Origin: Coenobita brevimanus | Taxonomy: Eukaryota > Arthropoda > Malacostraca > Decapoda > Coenobitidae | NCBI GenBank assembly: GCA_032717465.1 | Contig: CM064632.1 | Span: 22,162,829 to 22,226,828 of the forward strand | DNA: 64,000 nucleotides | Direction of reading: 5' to 3' | Shown: positions 20,605-31,984 of the stretch, piece after piece | Position numbering within the stretch: the stretch's first letter is position 1 | Layout of the letters: every line of letters begins with the position of its first letter | Program-made: the position numbers and the translations under genes | Notes under the pieces: generated by a model | Database searches by the model: none | Told to the model about the DNA's origin: nothing | The model's input: only the letters and a program-made list of their open reading frames with translations

Positions 20605-20967
20605 CTAAGGTGGAATTGGAGGAGAAAGTCTGTGCAAAGGATCTGCTTTATCAGTAGAAGAAATAGCTACAGAACCATCAGAGTAGAAAATAGAAGGGAA
20701 GGATGGTGAGGTAAGGTTGTTAGAAAGGTTTTTGGCAAGGTGCCAGAAGGAGCGGGAAGAATTCGAGTTGGAGAGTTGAGAGCATTGAGCACGGATGAAA
20801 TTATTTTTAGCAGAGCGAAGAACAGACTTAGCACGAGTCCGGGCAGAAACGTAAAGATGATGTGATTCAGGGGTTGGTTGGCTCCGGTACCTTTTGTAGG
20901 CCCTCTCCTTGTTGCGGACAGCATTAGAACAAGCGTGATTAAACCAAGGCTTTCTTGCATTAGACAA
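20605..20967 (-). pseudogene. Pre-RT region of LINE A copy 1
   Basis: Minus strand. RKPWFNHACSNAVRNKERAY to SGSVAISSTDKAD-like residues correspond to 57600-57990 of copy 3. The element breaks off at about 20981. Confidence 0.8.
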
Positions 20968-20989
20968 AGGATACGAGAAAGATTAGATA

Positions 20990-21345
20990 AGCTTGCTTAG
21001 TATAGGTTAGGTTAAGTTAGACTGGGTTAAGCTGGGTTAGCTTCAGTGGAAAAGGGGATAGTTACAAAACAGTAGGTTGGTTTACGTTAGGGTAGAGTAA
21101 AATATGCTAGTTTTGGTTTGGTTGGGTTTATTTTGGGTCTGTTTGTTTGGTCTGGCTTTTGATTAGACTGAGTTTGATTGTAGTTAATTATATTAGAGTG
21201 TGGTAAGTTACGTTGTGTTAGATTTGGTTGGTTAAGGTTCAGTTTAGGTTACGTTAGATTCGTCTGGGTTATGATAGTGAGATTAATTTGGGTTATGATT
21301 ACTAAAGCTGGATTGGGTTTTGTATGGTTATTTTTGAGTTGTAAG
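20990..21345 (+). repeat. Degenerate TTAGG-like DNA
   Basis: Many imperfect GGTTAGGTTAAGTTAG and GGGTTAAGCTGGGTTAG phrases. Shorter matching DNA (GGGTTGGGTTAGGTTAAC) lies on the other side of LINE A copy 1 at 18907-18924. TTAGG is the arthropod telomere repeat; this is far too degenerate to be telomere. Confidence 0.5.
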
Positions 21346-21654
21346 TTAAATTAATTGCTATAGTATTAAAGTAGGTTCGGTATTTTATCGGTTGTCAGAC
21401 TTTCCAGTGAAGTGTCTCATCGTTTGAGCGTTTTGTAGATGATGGTGAGCCTTTCGAGTCTCAGCCTTTTCCTCTGACACTGATTATTTAAGCAAGTTAG
21501 GGAGCGAGTTAGAAGAACGGAATCGAGTTGCAGCGTACTAGTATTCTCAGACAGTTCTGCCTCAGTTTTAACCAAACATATTAAAATGTATTTAAGGTGT
21601 TGAGGTACAGCCAAAGCGTTGCTGACCCTCTGTTTTCGAGAACAGTAGATCAAC

Positions 21655-21990
21655 AGTCAAGGTCAGAGGGTAAGGTAAAGTTAAAAGTTTTTCTCCGATT
21701 TAGACCAGTTTTGGTGGAAAGGTAGAGGGTAAAACAAAAATGAAGTGAATCGATTCTGTAAAATACTCAGATGCCAAGGTCACAGAGCAAGATCAAAGTT
21801 TGACAGTTGTATATCTGGTGTGTATAAAAAATGACTAAAACAACTTTGATCTCATTAGAACCAAACTTGGCTTTTAAGACCAATAACTCAAAGATGACAT
21901 GGCAGAGTCAGCGGAAAGAGTCTTCATTCGAATTTGACCAGACATTGTGGATGGATTCCGGGAAGTCAAAGATGAGAATATTTGATATCA
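21655..21990 (+). repeat. Repeat related to 30880-31560
   Basis: CAAGGTCACAGAGCAAGATCA and TTAGACCAGTTTTGGTGGAA with GGTAGAGGGTAA match the phrases of the larger AGGTCA-rich repeat. Confidence 0.55.
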
Positions 21991-22271
21991 AGAACAGCAA
22001 TTAAGAGTCAGGGTCACTGTGTATGGTCGCAGTTCGCCTGTATATGTTGTAGTGTACTAGTATTTATGTGATGTCTTTTTGCATATGTAGTCTTCAGTAC
22101 ACTAGTCTTCTTCTTCTTTTTTTCTTCTTGCTGAAGGAGAGGTGGGTGAGGGTAAGGATTCATTTTTCTTATCATGTTTTTTTCTGAGACAATTTGAACC
22201 AGGACTTCTTTCATAATTATACCTGTAACGCTTAGCTTTGGTCAGTAGTTATTTTGGGGGGAGGGGATAGG

Positions 22272-22273
<2 letters not shown>

Positions 22274-22318
<45 letters not shown>
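22274..22318 (+). repeat. (CT)n microsatellite
   Basis: Uninterrupted CT dinucleotides at the left end of the inverted LINE segment. Confidence 0.95.
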
Positions 22319-22321
<3 letters not shown>

Positions 22322-22929
22322 ACACAAACCCCAATAATAAACAAACCCAGACCTTACCTACACCTGCGCAGACCCATCCTCACAAATACATATAACAATT
22401 TAAGAGCCTCACCGGAGTTTTTAATGGCTATGGCAGTGCCGTCTTGGATTCTGCCAGAGAGGTTTCTTGTATGTGTCTTGTGTCCGGGAATTTTGAGTGG
22501 TTGTTGGTCAGGTGTGCCGTGACTATTTGATTAAAATTATATCTGCGTTTAGGTTTCGGTATATGTTGGAAAGTCCCAAGTGTCTCCCTTTCCAATTCAG
22601 GACTTTGTGTTGTACGACTTTTATCGTTTGTGCCGTCTTGTTTTAAGGGATCGAGTATTTCCTTTTGATGTTCCTGGTGCGGTGGAGGGGAGGGAGGTGG
22701 TGTTCGGTTTTGCCCCGGTCTTAGATGCTTGGCAGTGACCAGTGGTCATGTCTTGAGCCTCGGATGGGAGTGGGGTTTTGTAGGATTTTTGTGCTGGGGC
22801 GTATTGTGTTGTTAATTCTTCCTCTTCATGGGCTTCTTGTTCATAGTCTGATGTGTGGTTAAGGTCTGACTCGGTGTCTGCTTTTTTTTCTTCTTTTTCT
22901 CCTTCTTCATCTTCATCTTCTTTTTCATT

Positions 22930-23943
22930 TCCATTTGCTTCTACGGTAATTTAGTTTGAGGGGATCAGGTTTTGGAGAAATTGTTGAGATGGGGGGTTGT
23001 TGGGTAGTATAACTGTTGATAACTTGTTGACGTTAAGGAGGTCTATCAGGGTGTTTTGTAATGAACCAGGGTTAAGCATATTCATTGAATGAGCGTGGAA
23101 GACGCAGATGATGATTTTGGAAATATGGCTGTTCCCAAGGATTGTTGATGCAGTAGAAAGAGTCAAAGCGGTGGTGGGGACTGTAGCGGCTTGGGAGTAG
23201 GTTTGGTTTGTTTTTTGTTTTATATCTTGTTATTTTTCCTTTACTTTTTCCTTCCTTTTTGAGCATTTGAAGGCTAGTGTTCTGTGGTCATCCCCACAGT
23301 TTACACATCTGTTTGTTTCAGAGGTAAAGGATGTCCATGTGTGGTCTTGGCTCGAGCACTCAGAGCACACTTTGAAACCTTTTGGGCTTTGGGCATTGTT
23401 TTGGGGCATGAACTTCGATAGCGTTGCATTTCATACAGTACCCGGTAATTGATTTTCGTGAAGCGCTCCTTTGAGATTTGCTGCGTGGCCATAGAGATGT
23501 GGAACTTCTTCAGGCCGTGTGTTGTTGCCTTGTCAGCCATGGAGACTGTTTCGAATTATACTTTGAGCATATTATTCCTGTTGGTGGTGTTGGGGAATTT
23601 GTATACAGAGTGCACTTTAGCCCAGTCTTGATTGGCGTCATTCTCGTCAGCGATGTCGTTAATGGTGTTTTCAAAGGCTAGTTGATTGACCTTGTAGCAA
23701 ATGATCGTGCGCCTGGCCTTGACTTCTTGAGGAAGTAAAGGAGTGAAGCCATTTTCAGCTAGTTTCTTTTTAAGCTCTGGTTCCAGGTTCTTGTCTACCT
23801 CTTGGTCTGTGGTGGTGGTGATTATGATACCGTCATTGGTCTCTTGGAGCGAGTTAGCGAATACGTTGGCGGGGGATAGAAGTTCCAGGAGTTTAAGCTT
23901 TGTTCTCCTTTCTTTTGGGTTGGCCTTAGATTTTATTTTAATC
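22930..23943 (-). pseudogene. LINE ORF1 with CCHC zinc knuckles
   Basis: RNA-binding Gag-like protein of a LINE. Minus strand from about 23943: a Lys-rich start (KANPKERRTKLK), a domain with RRTIICYKVNQLAFENT and WAKVHSVYKFPNT, MADKATTHGLKKFHISMA, then cysteine clusters YCMKCN...CPKPK, CSECSSQDHTW and CVNCGDDHRTLAFKCS, followed by AHSMNMLNPGSL and PPSQQFLQNL. One in-frame TAA occurs near 23555 and a frameshift between the first and second knuckle near 23390. An acidic tail continues to about 22860. The knuckle order is that of LINE ORF1 proteins of the I/Jockey/R1 type. Confidence 0.75.
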
Positions 23944-24379
23944 CTCGCAATTTTTCATTATTAAAGAAAGAATAAGAGTGGCCTCCTACCTAGGCGGACG
24001 CAGTTGGCGATACCTCGTCTTCTGAAAGACGTCGTACGTATCCCACGCCGCTCCCTAACCTTACAGCTTGTTGCCCTACTCCCAAAGTATGTTAAGGCAC
24101 TCCACTAAGGAGCCCCCTCGTGGCATTGCCCGCAGGGTTCACCTGGACGACAGAGGGAGGTCTCTAGTGGGCTAGTGGCCAGAAGAGAGGAAGAAATAGA
24201 GGGAGGAAAAGATTCCAGAGTCTGAATATTGCAAATGAATCCTCAGAAAGCATAAAAAACTAAGAATGCGATGCTGGAAAATAATGAAAGTCTTGGGGTA
24301 GTACTCCACAAGTTTCAGTTACTGGCTGAAATAACTCGAGCTGCAGGAGTTGACTGAATGATGGATGGGCCTCCATTCC

Positions 24380-25373
24380 ACACAAAATATTCGACTCGTT
24401 CCTATCAGACTTATTAGCAATAGATATAGAAACAACCACAGGCCCTATAGTAATTTCTACACTTTACCAACCTCCAATCAGAGCATACCTCCCAGCCCCA
24501 GACTTTCTACACCTCTTCCACAGACGAACCACGGTGTACATGGTCGTCGACCTAAATGCACATCATCCCACACCTGGCCACAGAGACACCAACACCAAAG
24601 GCAGACAGCTACAACACATGATCAGACATAAAACACTGAACCACATAGGTCCCCATTTCCCCACTTAGTATGCACACACCACTGCCACTACACCAGACAT
24701 ATTATTAACCAGCTACAGGACATACCACAACACTCTAATTACACAAGGACTTCTAACCAACAGCGATCATGTACCCATACTACTTACCATTTCTGTAGCC
24801 CCCATTCAGATCCCTATTCCCCCAAGACCATGCTTCAACAAAGCGAACTGGGATGCTTTCAAAGAGGATATCTCCCAAAACATGCAGGAAAACTGTACTA
24901 TAGATCAAGCAACCTTGGAAGAAAGAGACAGCGAAATTCAACAGTGGTATGATGCAACCGATAGAGCCATTAAAAGACATATCCCCACTACACACCACAG
25001 AACACTACCACACACATCACACAACCAAGGCACACAAAACCTCATATCTCAGTTCAGCTCACTCAGAAACCATTCAATCAGACATGATTGGACACGTCAT
25101 CACTACAACAGATACAGAGAACTCAGAGACATCATCCATGAAACACTCCTTGTAGACTGTAACCAGCATTGGCACAACGCAATCACCCAGTTTTCCATAC
25201 TATATAAATATCCCCCTGACTTCTGGAGAAAACTCAAACAACTCTCTGGCAACCACACTCCAAATACACATTACCTCATAGATCAAAACAACACAAGACA
25301 CTGCACCCCAGAAGCACAGGAAATGCTCCACAGGGAAATGTGGAGAGGAATTTTCCAAGAAGAACCATATTGA
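24380..25373 (+). pseudogene. LINE endonuclease C-terminal half and pre-RT
   Basis: Plus strand. IVISTLYQPPIRAYLPAPD, YMVVDLNAHHPTPG, PDILLTSYRTYHNT and LLTNSDHVPILLTIS are blocks of an AP-type endonuclease (the SDHVPI box carries catalytic residues). A stop lies near 24665 and frames change in this part. From 24882 the open frame runs through a linker to a stop at 25371. The first ~130 residues of the endonuclease are missing, at the inversion junction. Confidence 0.75.
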
Positions 25374-25389
25374 CAATGAAACAACTCGC

Positions 25390-26880
25390 TTGGTAACTCG
25401 GTACATCGGACGCAACCTACACAGAATCACACCGGACAACAACGGAGACCCATCAAGACTCAATTCAGATCCAGTCCTCACACCACCAGTCTTGCCTGAA
25501 GACATAAAGAAAATTATCACATATATGAGGAAAACTTGCCCGGGCAGCAGTGGTTTAAATAAGACTATATTGAAAAATCTGCCTGATAGAGCAGTCCAGA
25601 ACCTATCAAACATACACAACGCATCCCTCTTTGCAGGTTACTTCCCAGACACATGGAAGAAATCCACCCTAAAAATCATTCCAAAACCTGGCATATCTCC
25701 CACACTCCTATAAATTACAGACCAATCTCACTTCTTGAGGTACCATGGAAAATACTGGAACGAGCAAACATTTAAGGACTTCAAACCCACCTGTAACACA
25801 CACAGCAATATAATAACTACAAATACGGATTTCTTCGGGAAAGAGACACAACAGAAGCATTAGCCCTCATAACTGAACAGATTGCACTAAACAAATCAAA
25901 CGGGGGGCAGTGCCACCTCATCCAGACAGACATCACAAAAGCCTTCGACAAGGTATGGCACCAAGACCTGAAATTCAAAATACTTTAACTTGGACTCCCA
26001 ACCATCATAGAGAAGCTCCCTCTGTGACTTCCTTGATGACAGAGAGGCCAGGATAAGTATCAACCAGCACCTAGGTGCACCCTTCTCTCTGAACTGTGGC
26101 GTCCCACAGGGAAGCGTATTGTCCCCTACTCTCTTCATTACATACACAAGTGATCTCCCTCCAACACGACAAGGACTAAATATCACTTATGCTGACGACA
26201 TTACTCAGATCACAGGACGCCCAGGCAAATCAAAACTAGGAACTGAAAGAGAACTAAAACACATAAATGACTATGAAGAAAATTGGAAAATGAAAACCAA
26301 TACTACTAAATTCACCCCCCCCCCCCGGCATTAGGAAGCCGCGGAAATCCACCACCCAGTATTAACGACAATGAAATTGAATTCCAGTCACAAGGAAAGT
26401 CCCTCGGACTCATAATCCCCCTCATGGCTACTGCAGACACGCCCAGGAGAAAAAAAACAAGGAGAGCAAGCTTTAAGAAACTATACAGAGTCAGACTTGC
26501 CCGTCCACATGAAAATACACTTAGTCAGAGTCATGGTACTTCCCACACTCGACTACCCACCCATTCCCACTCACACACTCAGCAACACACAAATTAGAAA
26601 ACTTCAAAGGACACAAAACAAAGCTCTACGATGGGGTGCAGAACAGAGATTCCCTTACACATACACAGCAAGACAGATACACGAGCTCACTAACACAGAA
26701 GCACTAAACATATGACTACACAAACAAGCAGTTAAAATATGGGAAACACTACACCGACAACAAAACGAGACATACTGATTACTTATAGAGAACTCAGAAA
26801 ATATCTCAAGATACCATAAAACTTCCCAAGTAGTCTAGAAGAAATTCGATAACCCCTTGACCCTCTTTACACTTTAAAAA
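25390..26880 (+). pseudogene. LINE reverse transcriptase, heavily broken
   Basis: Plus strand. IIPKPGIS near 25680, then stops; KAFDKVWHQDLK-like motif A near 25935-25970 in another frame; NCGVPQGSVLSPTLFITYTSD (motif B) at 26095-26150; LNITYADDITQITG (motif C) at 26178-26220; C-terminal RLARPHENTLSQS and a run of stops to 26880. Catalytic residues are still visible but at least five frame breaks make it dead. Confidence 0.75.
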
Positions 26881-26899
26881 AAAAATTGCTAGCTAGTTA

Positions 26900-27340
26900 A
26901 AAAGGCATTATACAATGCTACATAAATAAAAAGGCAACACACAATACTATATCAACGACAAAATTGCACACCCAACCCAGATATATATGGAGCAAACAAT
27001 AAAACCAATACATACTCCTCACCACGGTGGTCGGGCCATCAGCTTTCCCTCTCCAACATATTTCCTTTTCCTCCCTCTTTCTCCTTCACCACACCCCTTC
27101 TTCTTCCTCTCTTTATTAAAAAGAAAGAAAAAAAGGAAGGCTTCACCGTGCCAGCATAGGAAGACAGAACGCTAATGCTGGTATAATCAGGCTGGCGGCG
27201 GCGACACCGGCACCAAACTGATCAGGAACGGTGTTGAACATAGGCTTAAAACGTGCAAGAAACTAAGTAGCTAATTAATGAAGCCAAATCCAAGTAGGGA
27301 GGTGAGTGTGTTGTATGGAGAAGTTGGATTAGAGGATCTT
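26900..27340. other. 3' noncoding sequence of the LINE and unassigned DNA
   Basis: A-rich then pyrimidine-rich DNA ending near GGCGGCGGCGACACCGGCAC; no gene recognised. Confidence 0.35.
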
Positions 27341-27349
27341 TTTGTACCG

Positions 27350-27900
27350 TGGTTTAAGAGAATGAGGGTCTTGAGGCTTGAAGGGAGGAGTTATTTAATT
27401 TTTCTGGGTTGAGGGTGATGAGATTTTACGAGGTTAATTTTTTTCCAGGGTTGAAGGGAAGAGGTTTCTGGGTTTAAAGAGGAGGAGGGTTAATTGGAGT
27501 GTAAGTTTCTTTTTTTTTTCTGGGGGGGGGAGTTAAAGTGGAAAGAGAGTGTTTTCTGGAACTGAGGGGGAAGGGGTGTCAGGGGAAGGCGTTTTCTGGT
27601 ATGGAGGAGGGAGTTTTAATTTTCCGGGGTTGAATGGGAGGGGTTTCTGGGGTTAAAGAGGAGGAGGGGTTTATTGGAGTTGAAGGGGAGGTTTCTTTTT
27701 CTGAGGTTAAAGAGGGGTGGGGTGTCTGTGGAACTGAAGTGGAGGGTTTTGTCTGGGATGAAGGGTAGAGTTTTTTTTCCTGGGTTGAAAGTTGTGTGTT
27801 TCCTGGGTTTTAGAGGGGGGGGGGAAGGTCCTGTAAATTGAAGAGAAGAAGGATATTCTGTGCCTGAAGAGAGTGGGGTTTGTATTTCTCCTTTGAGTAA
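27350..27900 (+). repeat. Degenerate G/T-rich minisatellite
   Basis: Repeated variants of GGTTGAAGGGAGGGGTTTCTG and TTTAAAGAGGAGGAGGGT with irregular spacing. Confidence 0.65.
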
Positions 27901-27949
27901 AAGTGTTTGGCTTGAAAAGAAATGACCACACCTCATTCGCTTTGGAGAT

Positions 27950-28110
27950 ATTAATGGCTTCAGGATATGCCATTATTACTACATGTTTGCTACCTCCAGA
28001 CGATTTTATTCAGCTTAAGAAATATTTTTATGAACGATGGGGTTACATATGGCCATCATTTACCCTTTCCCTATTACAGCAGCTTCCTGAGTTGAATAAA
28101 ACCGTCTGAA
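27950..28110. repeat. TTAA-type MITE family member with inverted arms
   Basis: CCAGACGATTTTATTCAGCTT at 27996-28016 faces GTTGAATAAAACCGTCTG near 28091-28108 in opposite orientation. Confidence 0.5.
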
Positions 28111-28221
28111 AATCGTCATGTTCAAGGTGGGATGGGTTTTCCTCTGCCGAATAACAATCGCCTGGATGCTGCAGGGGAATATGGTCACCTCGCTCGCTTT
28201 GTGTGGTGGGCTTTGTAAACA

Positions 28222-28320
28222 TTAACCCTTCCAGTTCAATAGCTCATTTTGCATTCATTTTTGCCCGCCCAGGACGATTTTATTCAACATAGGAAGAGTT
28301 TGGCATACTGGAAAGTGTTA
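28222..28320. mobile_element. Best-preserved ~100-bp TTAACCC-ended MITE
   Basis: Left end TTAACCCTTCCAGTTC, right end in reverse complement TAACACTTTCCAGTATG, with the family core GGACGATTTTATTCAACATA in the middle (28272-28291). Confidence 0.55.
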
Positions 28321-28489
28321 GTGAAGGCTGTATACACTTCCCTCAGTTTGAAAAATAAAGCCAGACTTAATAATCCAAAGTTAGCAGGAATAAACTTATA
28401 AAAACACAATGACATTGAAAGTCTCCGTGATTATATAATTCACTCTGATTCCATCCTTGAATCTTGTAACGTCTGTTAGTCTATTCTTG

Positions 28490-28555
28490 CAGTTTTCAGG
28501 CGATTTTATTCAGCTTAAGCTAGCTCTTTCGTACTGAAGGGCTACAGAAGACTGT
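28490..28555. repeat. TTAA-type MITE core
   Basis: CAGGCGATTTTATTCAGCTTAAG at 28497-28519 followed by CGTACTGAAGGGCTAC. Confidence 0.45.
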
Positions 28556-28599
28556 TTTTCTAATTGGGTTAGGAGACATTTTATTTTCATACATCACAA

Positions 28600-29390
28600 G
28601 CTCCATTCCTACATCTTTCATTCTGCCAGAATCTTCTGCAAGAGTGTCCTAGATTATTTAACAATGTGCAGCTTAGTCCCACGTCCTCTCCCAGTATCCT
28701 TAGGGTTTCATACGCCCGGAACCTCTCATGGAAATATCAAATTACCTCTCTTGCAAAATCTGCTTCCAGGAGATTGGGTGTGCAAAGTGGACTCCACCCC
28801 TTCTTTACCCCCGCACGGCTGTTACTTTGTACAGGGGTCTTATTTATCCCGGTGTAGGGTACAGTGCTCATGTTTGGAAGGGCTCTGCACACACAACTCT
28901 TCCAAGTAGAGTGGAGTCGAAAGCTTTTCGTCACATCACCTCCCCTCGTCTTATTGACTCCCTCCAACCTCTCTAGATCTTCGCCACACTGTTGCATCTT
29001 TACCTCTTTACTGTCGCTATTTCAGTGATCACTGCTCTTCTGAACTGTCTGCATATATCTCTCCTCCATCACGGCGGGCTCGTAGCACCCGTCTGTCAGT
29101 AAACTCTCTCCTCTCTTCTGTCCAGCTCACTAATGCAAGAATTAACCAGTACTTTTAGTCGACATATATGCAACAAGTCAACTCTGGATCGTCTTCCTCA
29201 GTCTGTATTTCCCTCTGCCTTTGACTCCCAGTCGTCTAACTGCAATGTTTTCAGATACCTTGAACGGATATTGAAACTGGGCCCCCTGATTATTTTAAAG
29301 AACAAATTTGTTGGCTTCTAGCCCTTGTTTTTTTTCTTCTTCCCTCTCCTCCTTCCCCTCCCCCCCAAAAAAAATAAAAATAATAATGTC
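28600..29390 (+). pseudogene. LINE family A relative, 3' fragment (plus strand)
   Basis: RT C-terminal fragment: LFNNVQLSPTSS, LSWKYQITSLAKSASRRLGV, GLHPFFTPARLLL, then in other frames YSAHVWKGSAHTTLPSRVES and FRHITSPRLIDSLQPL, all aligning with LINE family A. It ends in an A-rich tail (AAAAAAAATAAAAATAATAA near 29367-29386). Multiple frameshifts; opposite orientation to the other family A copies and more diverged. Confidence 0.75.
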
Positions 29391-29844
29391 CCTTCAAATC
29401 CAGATTCTGTCGTCTGGAGGTTGCAAGAATTTGCCAATAAAACAGGTCGTGGCAATAAAAGTCTTAACGATGATATAATTCACCGTACTTTTTACCCCTT
29501 ACTGGAGCCACTCTGGAACCTCGGGAAACTGGAAGAAAATGCGCTTTCATTTCTCACCCTGCAGTGGACTTTCATACTTGGGGCTCCAGCCATTTCCTGC
29601 CCACTAAAGGATTACCAGTAACTGCTTCCTTTATACTTACGGCTTTAACTGCCTCGTAACTCGTGAGGGAACACTGTTGGAATTGGGGGAATATGCACTC
29701 CAGAATTTTTATTCGATGGTGGGGCGGTAATGATGGTCGTGGTGGACGGCCAGACAAACAGCAGTTGGAAGTTATGGGGCTTGGTTCATACCCCAGAATT
29801 CACAGCCACACCTACAGTACACATTAGTTACACCTACACCCATG

Positions 29845-30108
29845 AGGCGACCATCATCCTTTCACTTGATGTAGTGCTGCCTACCTCTTCTTTCAACTTT
29901 ATCATTCTTTCGCTGTCTGTCGTCCTCTTTTCCTATTTCACTCTTTGCCTCCTGTCACTTTTCATTATTAATCTTTCCACTTCGGGCGGCTCCACATTTA
30001 CTGACAGGCCTAATGGTATCCTGTAAATCAGGAAATCATTTACCACTCTGGGTGGTAACCATATAGCCAAATAATGGGAGGAAGTTGAGCCTGCTATGAT
30101 GCCCCTGT
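29845..30108 (+). repeat. Dispersed retroposon-like repeat, copy 1
   Basis: TTGATGTAGTGCTGCC and ACTCTGGGTGGTAACCATAT match the element at 58868-59165. Flanked by diverged direct repeats (CACACCTACAGTACACATTAG near 29812 and CACACCTACACATTAG near 30112) that may be an old target duplication. Confidence 0.6.
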
Positions 30109-30325
30109 CCCACACCTACACATTAGCTACACTTACACCCACATCATCACCATACATAAAGCCACTCAGACGTACTTCCACATCCTTCATTGGCGGCAAA
30201 CTACTCATATCCACACAAACAGCCACATCCACACCCTCCCTCGTCCACACCCTTGCACACATCCACATCATCACGCCACATAACCACACACACCCGCACT
30301 CGTTACACCACTCTTACCCACAAGA

Positions 30326-30511
<186 letters not shown>

Positions 30512-30826
30512 TCTTCACTCCGGTTGTAAGGGCAATGCAATTATCAAGTTGTAAGAAATTATTACAGAGGAAAAAGTCTTCCCAACTGTAGGCAATGGGA
30601 GAGTGGGCTATTAACAAACCCTCCAGTAAATGATGGTTATGCCTCAGTACATTTCAATATTTCTTCGTAATTTTTAAAGCAAAGGAGCGTCGGTCTGTTT
30701 ACCGGTGAGTTAGTGTTCTATTTTAGGTGGCATTGTAGGCCCCAGAACACCCTTTTTTCTTAGTAATACATTACACCCACGCACGGAAGGCAGGAATGGG
30801 TGTAATGTACTACTTTGTTTTACTCG

Positions 30827-30827
<1 letters not shown>

Positions 30828-30873
<46 letters not shown>
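30828..30873 (+). repeat. (GT)n microsatellite
   Basis: Uninterrupted GT, inverted relative to the (CA)n at 30341-30508. Confidence 0.95.
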
Positions 30874-30875
<2 letters not shown>

Positions 30876-30879
30876 CAAA

Positions 30880-31560
30880 TGACTTGGTCAGTTTAACTCG
30901 ATTTTAATCAAACCTGGTGGGGGATGGGGTTGATGGCCAGTCAGCTGCTTGATCTGTTGCTTTAAGAGTAATAGGTCAAAGTCAAGGTCACAAGGCTAGA
31001 TGAAAATTTGACCTAGCAAGGTCATCTTACAAAAATTTTTATCCGGTTCAGACCACACTTTGGGGAACGGTTGAGGGTAAGGCAGGAAAGAAGGGTTTTG
31101 ACTTTGAGAACCATGAATCAAAGGTCAAAGGTCAAAGTCACAAGGCAAGGCAAAATTTTGCCGTGTGTGTCTTTGTGAACAAAATTAAACAGTTTCAATT
31201 TAATTTGAACTCAATTTTGAGGGATATTTTAGGGATCATCAGATGGGTTGAGCTGTTGTTTTTGAGAATGATAGGTCAAAGGTCAAGGTCGTATGACAAG
31301 ATCGACTTAATCAGTGTTCATCTGACTGAGAGCATACTGGGGGGGGGGGGCAGAGTTCAAGGTAAGGTAAAGATAAAGGGAAATGAATGTGAGAACAGCC
31401 ATTCAGATACCAAGGTCACAAGGAAAAGTCAAGGCCACAGGGCAGTATCAACCCGAACAGTTTAGATCTCATTTTTCACCAAACTGTGGAAGTGTTAAGG
31501 GTCAGGCAAGATTTTTTTTTTTTTTCCAGAGTACAGTCGTGGATCAAGAACACAAGATAA
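30880..31560 (+). repeat. AGGTCA-rich dispersed repeat
   Basis: Repeated AGGTCAAAGTCAAGGTCACA phrases at 30974, 31120 and 31275, alternating with TTCAGACCACACTTTGGGG-type phrases. Related to 21655-21990. Contains a perfect AGGTCAAAGGTCA near 31121. Confidence 0.65.
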
Positions 31561-31892
31561 AGTCACGCGTTCGGCCATTAGACCAACTGGTGGACGTGGG
31601 TGTTGCACTCTCTGATGCTCCTTCTTGACACTCATATCACACCTAAGATTATTCTAGTAGGTTATTTATATCGAAGCATGTTCTAGTATGCTATTTATGT
31701 CGTTTAAATATCGACGTTATTTGGACCAGTAACACAGACCACAATATTGAAATGTACCTTGCAAATAGTGAATAAATGTTAGGAAATCTCAAGGGCACTT
31801 GTAATATAACCCTCATTGTTTGGGAACATATCTGCTCCGTTACACACTCACCCTAATTGCGCCACCAACACAGATATGCTCAGCCCCAACCC

Positions 31893-31959
31893 CCGCTTAA
31901 TTTCTCGCATTGTTAACGACCGATAACGCCCCTGGGAGCCATCACGCCACTCACAGGAG
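31893..31959 (+). repeat. Left flanking duplication of the minisatellite
   Basis: TTAATTTCTCGCATTGTTAA...CCGATAACGCCCCTG...CTCACAGGAGG resembles 33496-33557. Confidence 0.55.
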
Positions 31960-31984
31960 GGGGTGGGGAGAGTTCGGCGGATGG

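Larger units (their letters stand above)
18926..20981 (-). mobile_element. LINE family A, copy 1 (Jockey/CR1-group-like), 5'-truncated
   Basis: Non-LTR element on the minus strand ending in an A9 tail (T-run at 18929-18938 on the plus strand) after a 3' untranslated block also present at 41019-41128 and 55927-56035. The protein is RT with C-terminal region; no endonuclease. It is closely similar to copy 3 at 55927-58115 but has stops, frameshifts and a small deletion near 20170. Confidence 0.85.
22320..27200 (+). mobile_element. LINE with inverted 5' part (ORF1 minus, ORF2 plus)
   Basis: The left half (22320 to about 24200) reads on the minus strand as 5' leader plus ORF1, the right half (24380 to about 26880) on the plus strand as endonuclease and RT of ORF2 with 3' sequence after it. 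Inverted 5' segment followed by sense 3' segment is the hallmark of twin priming in LINE integration. Alternatively two separate insertions met head to head. Both halves are damaged. Confidence 0.6.

Noticed and set aside
20990..21345. Telomeric TTAGG array
   Set aside because: Too degenerate, short and internal; at most an old interstitial remnant or low-complexity DNA.
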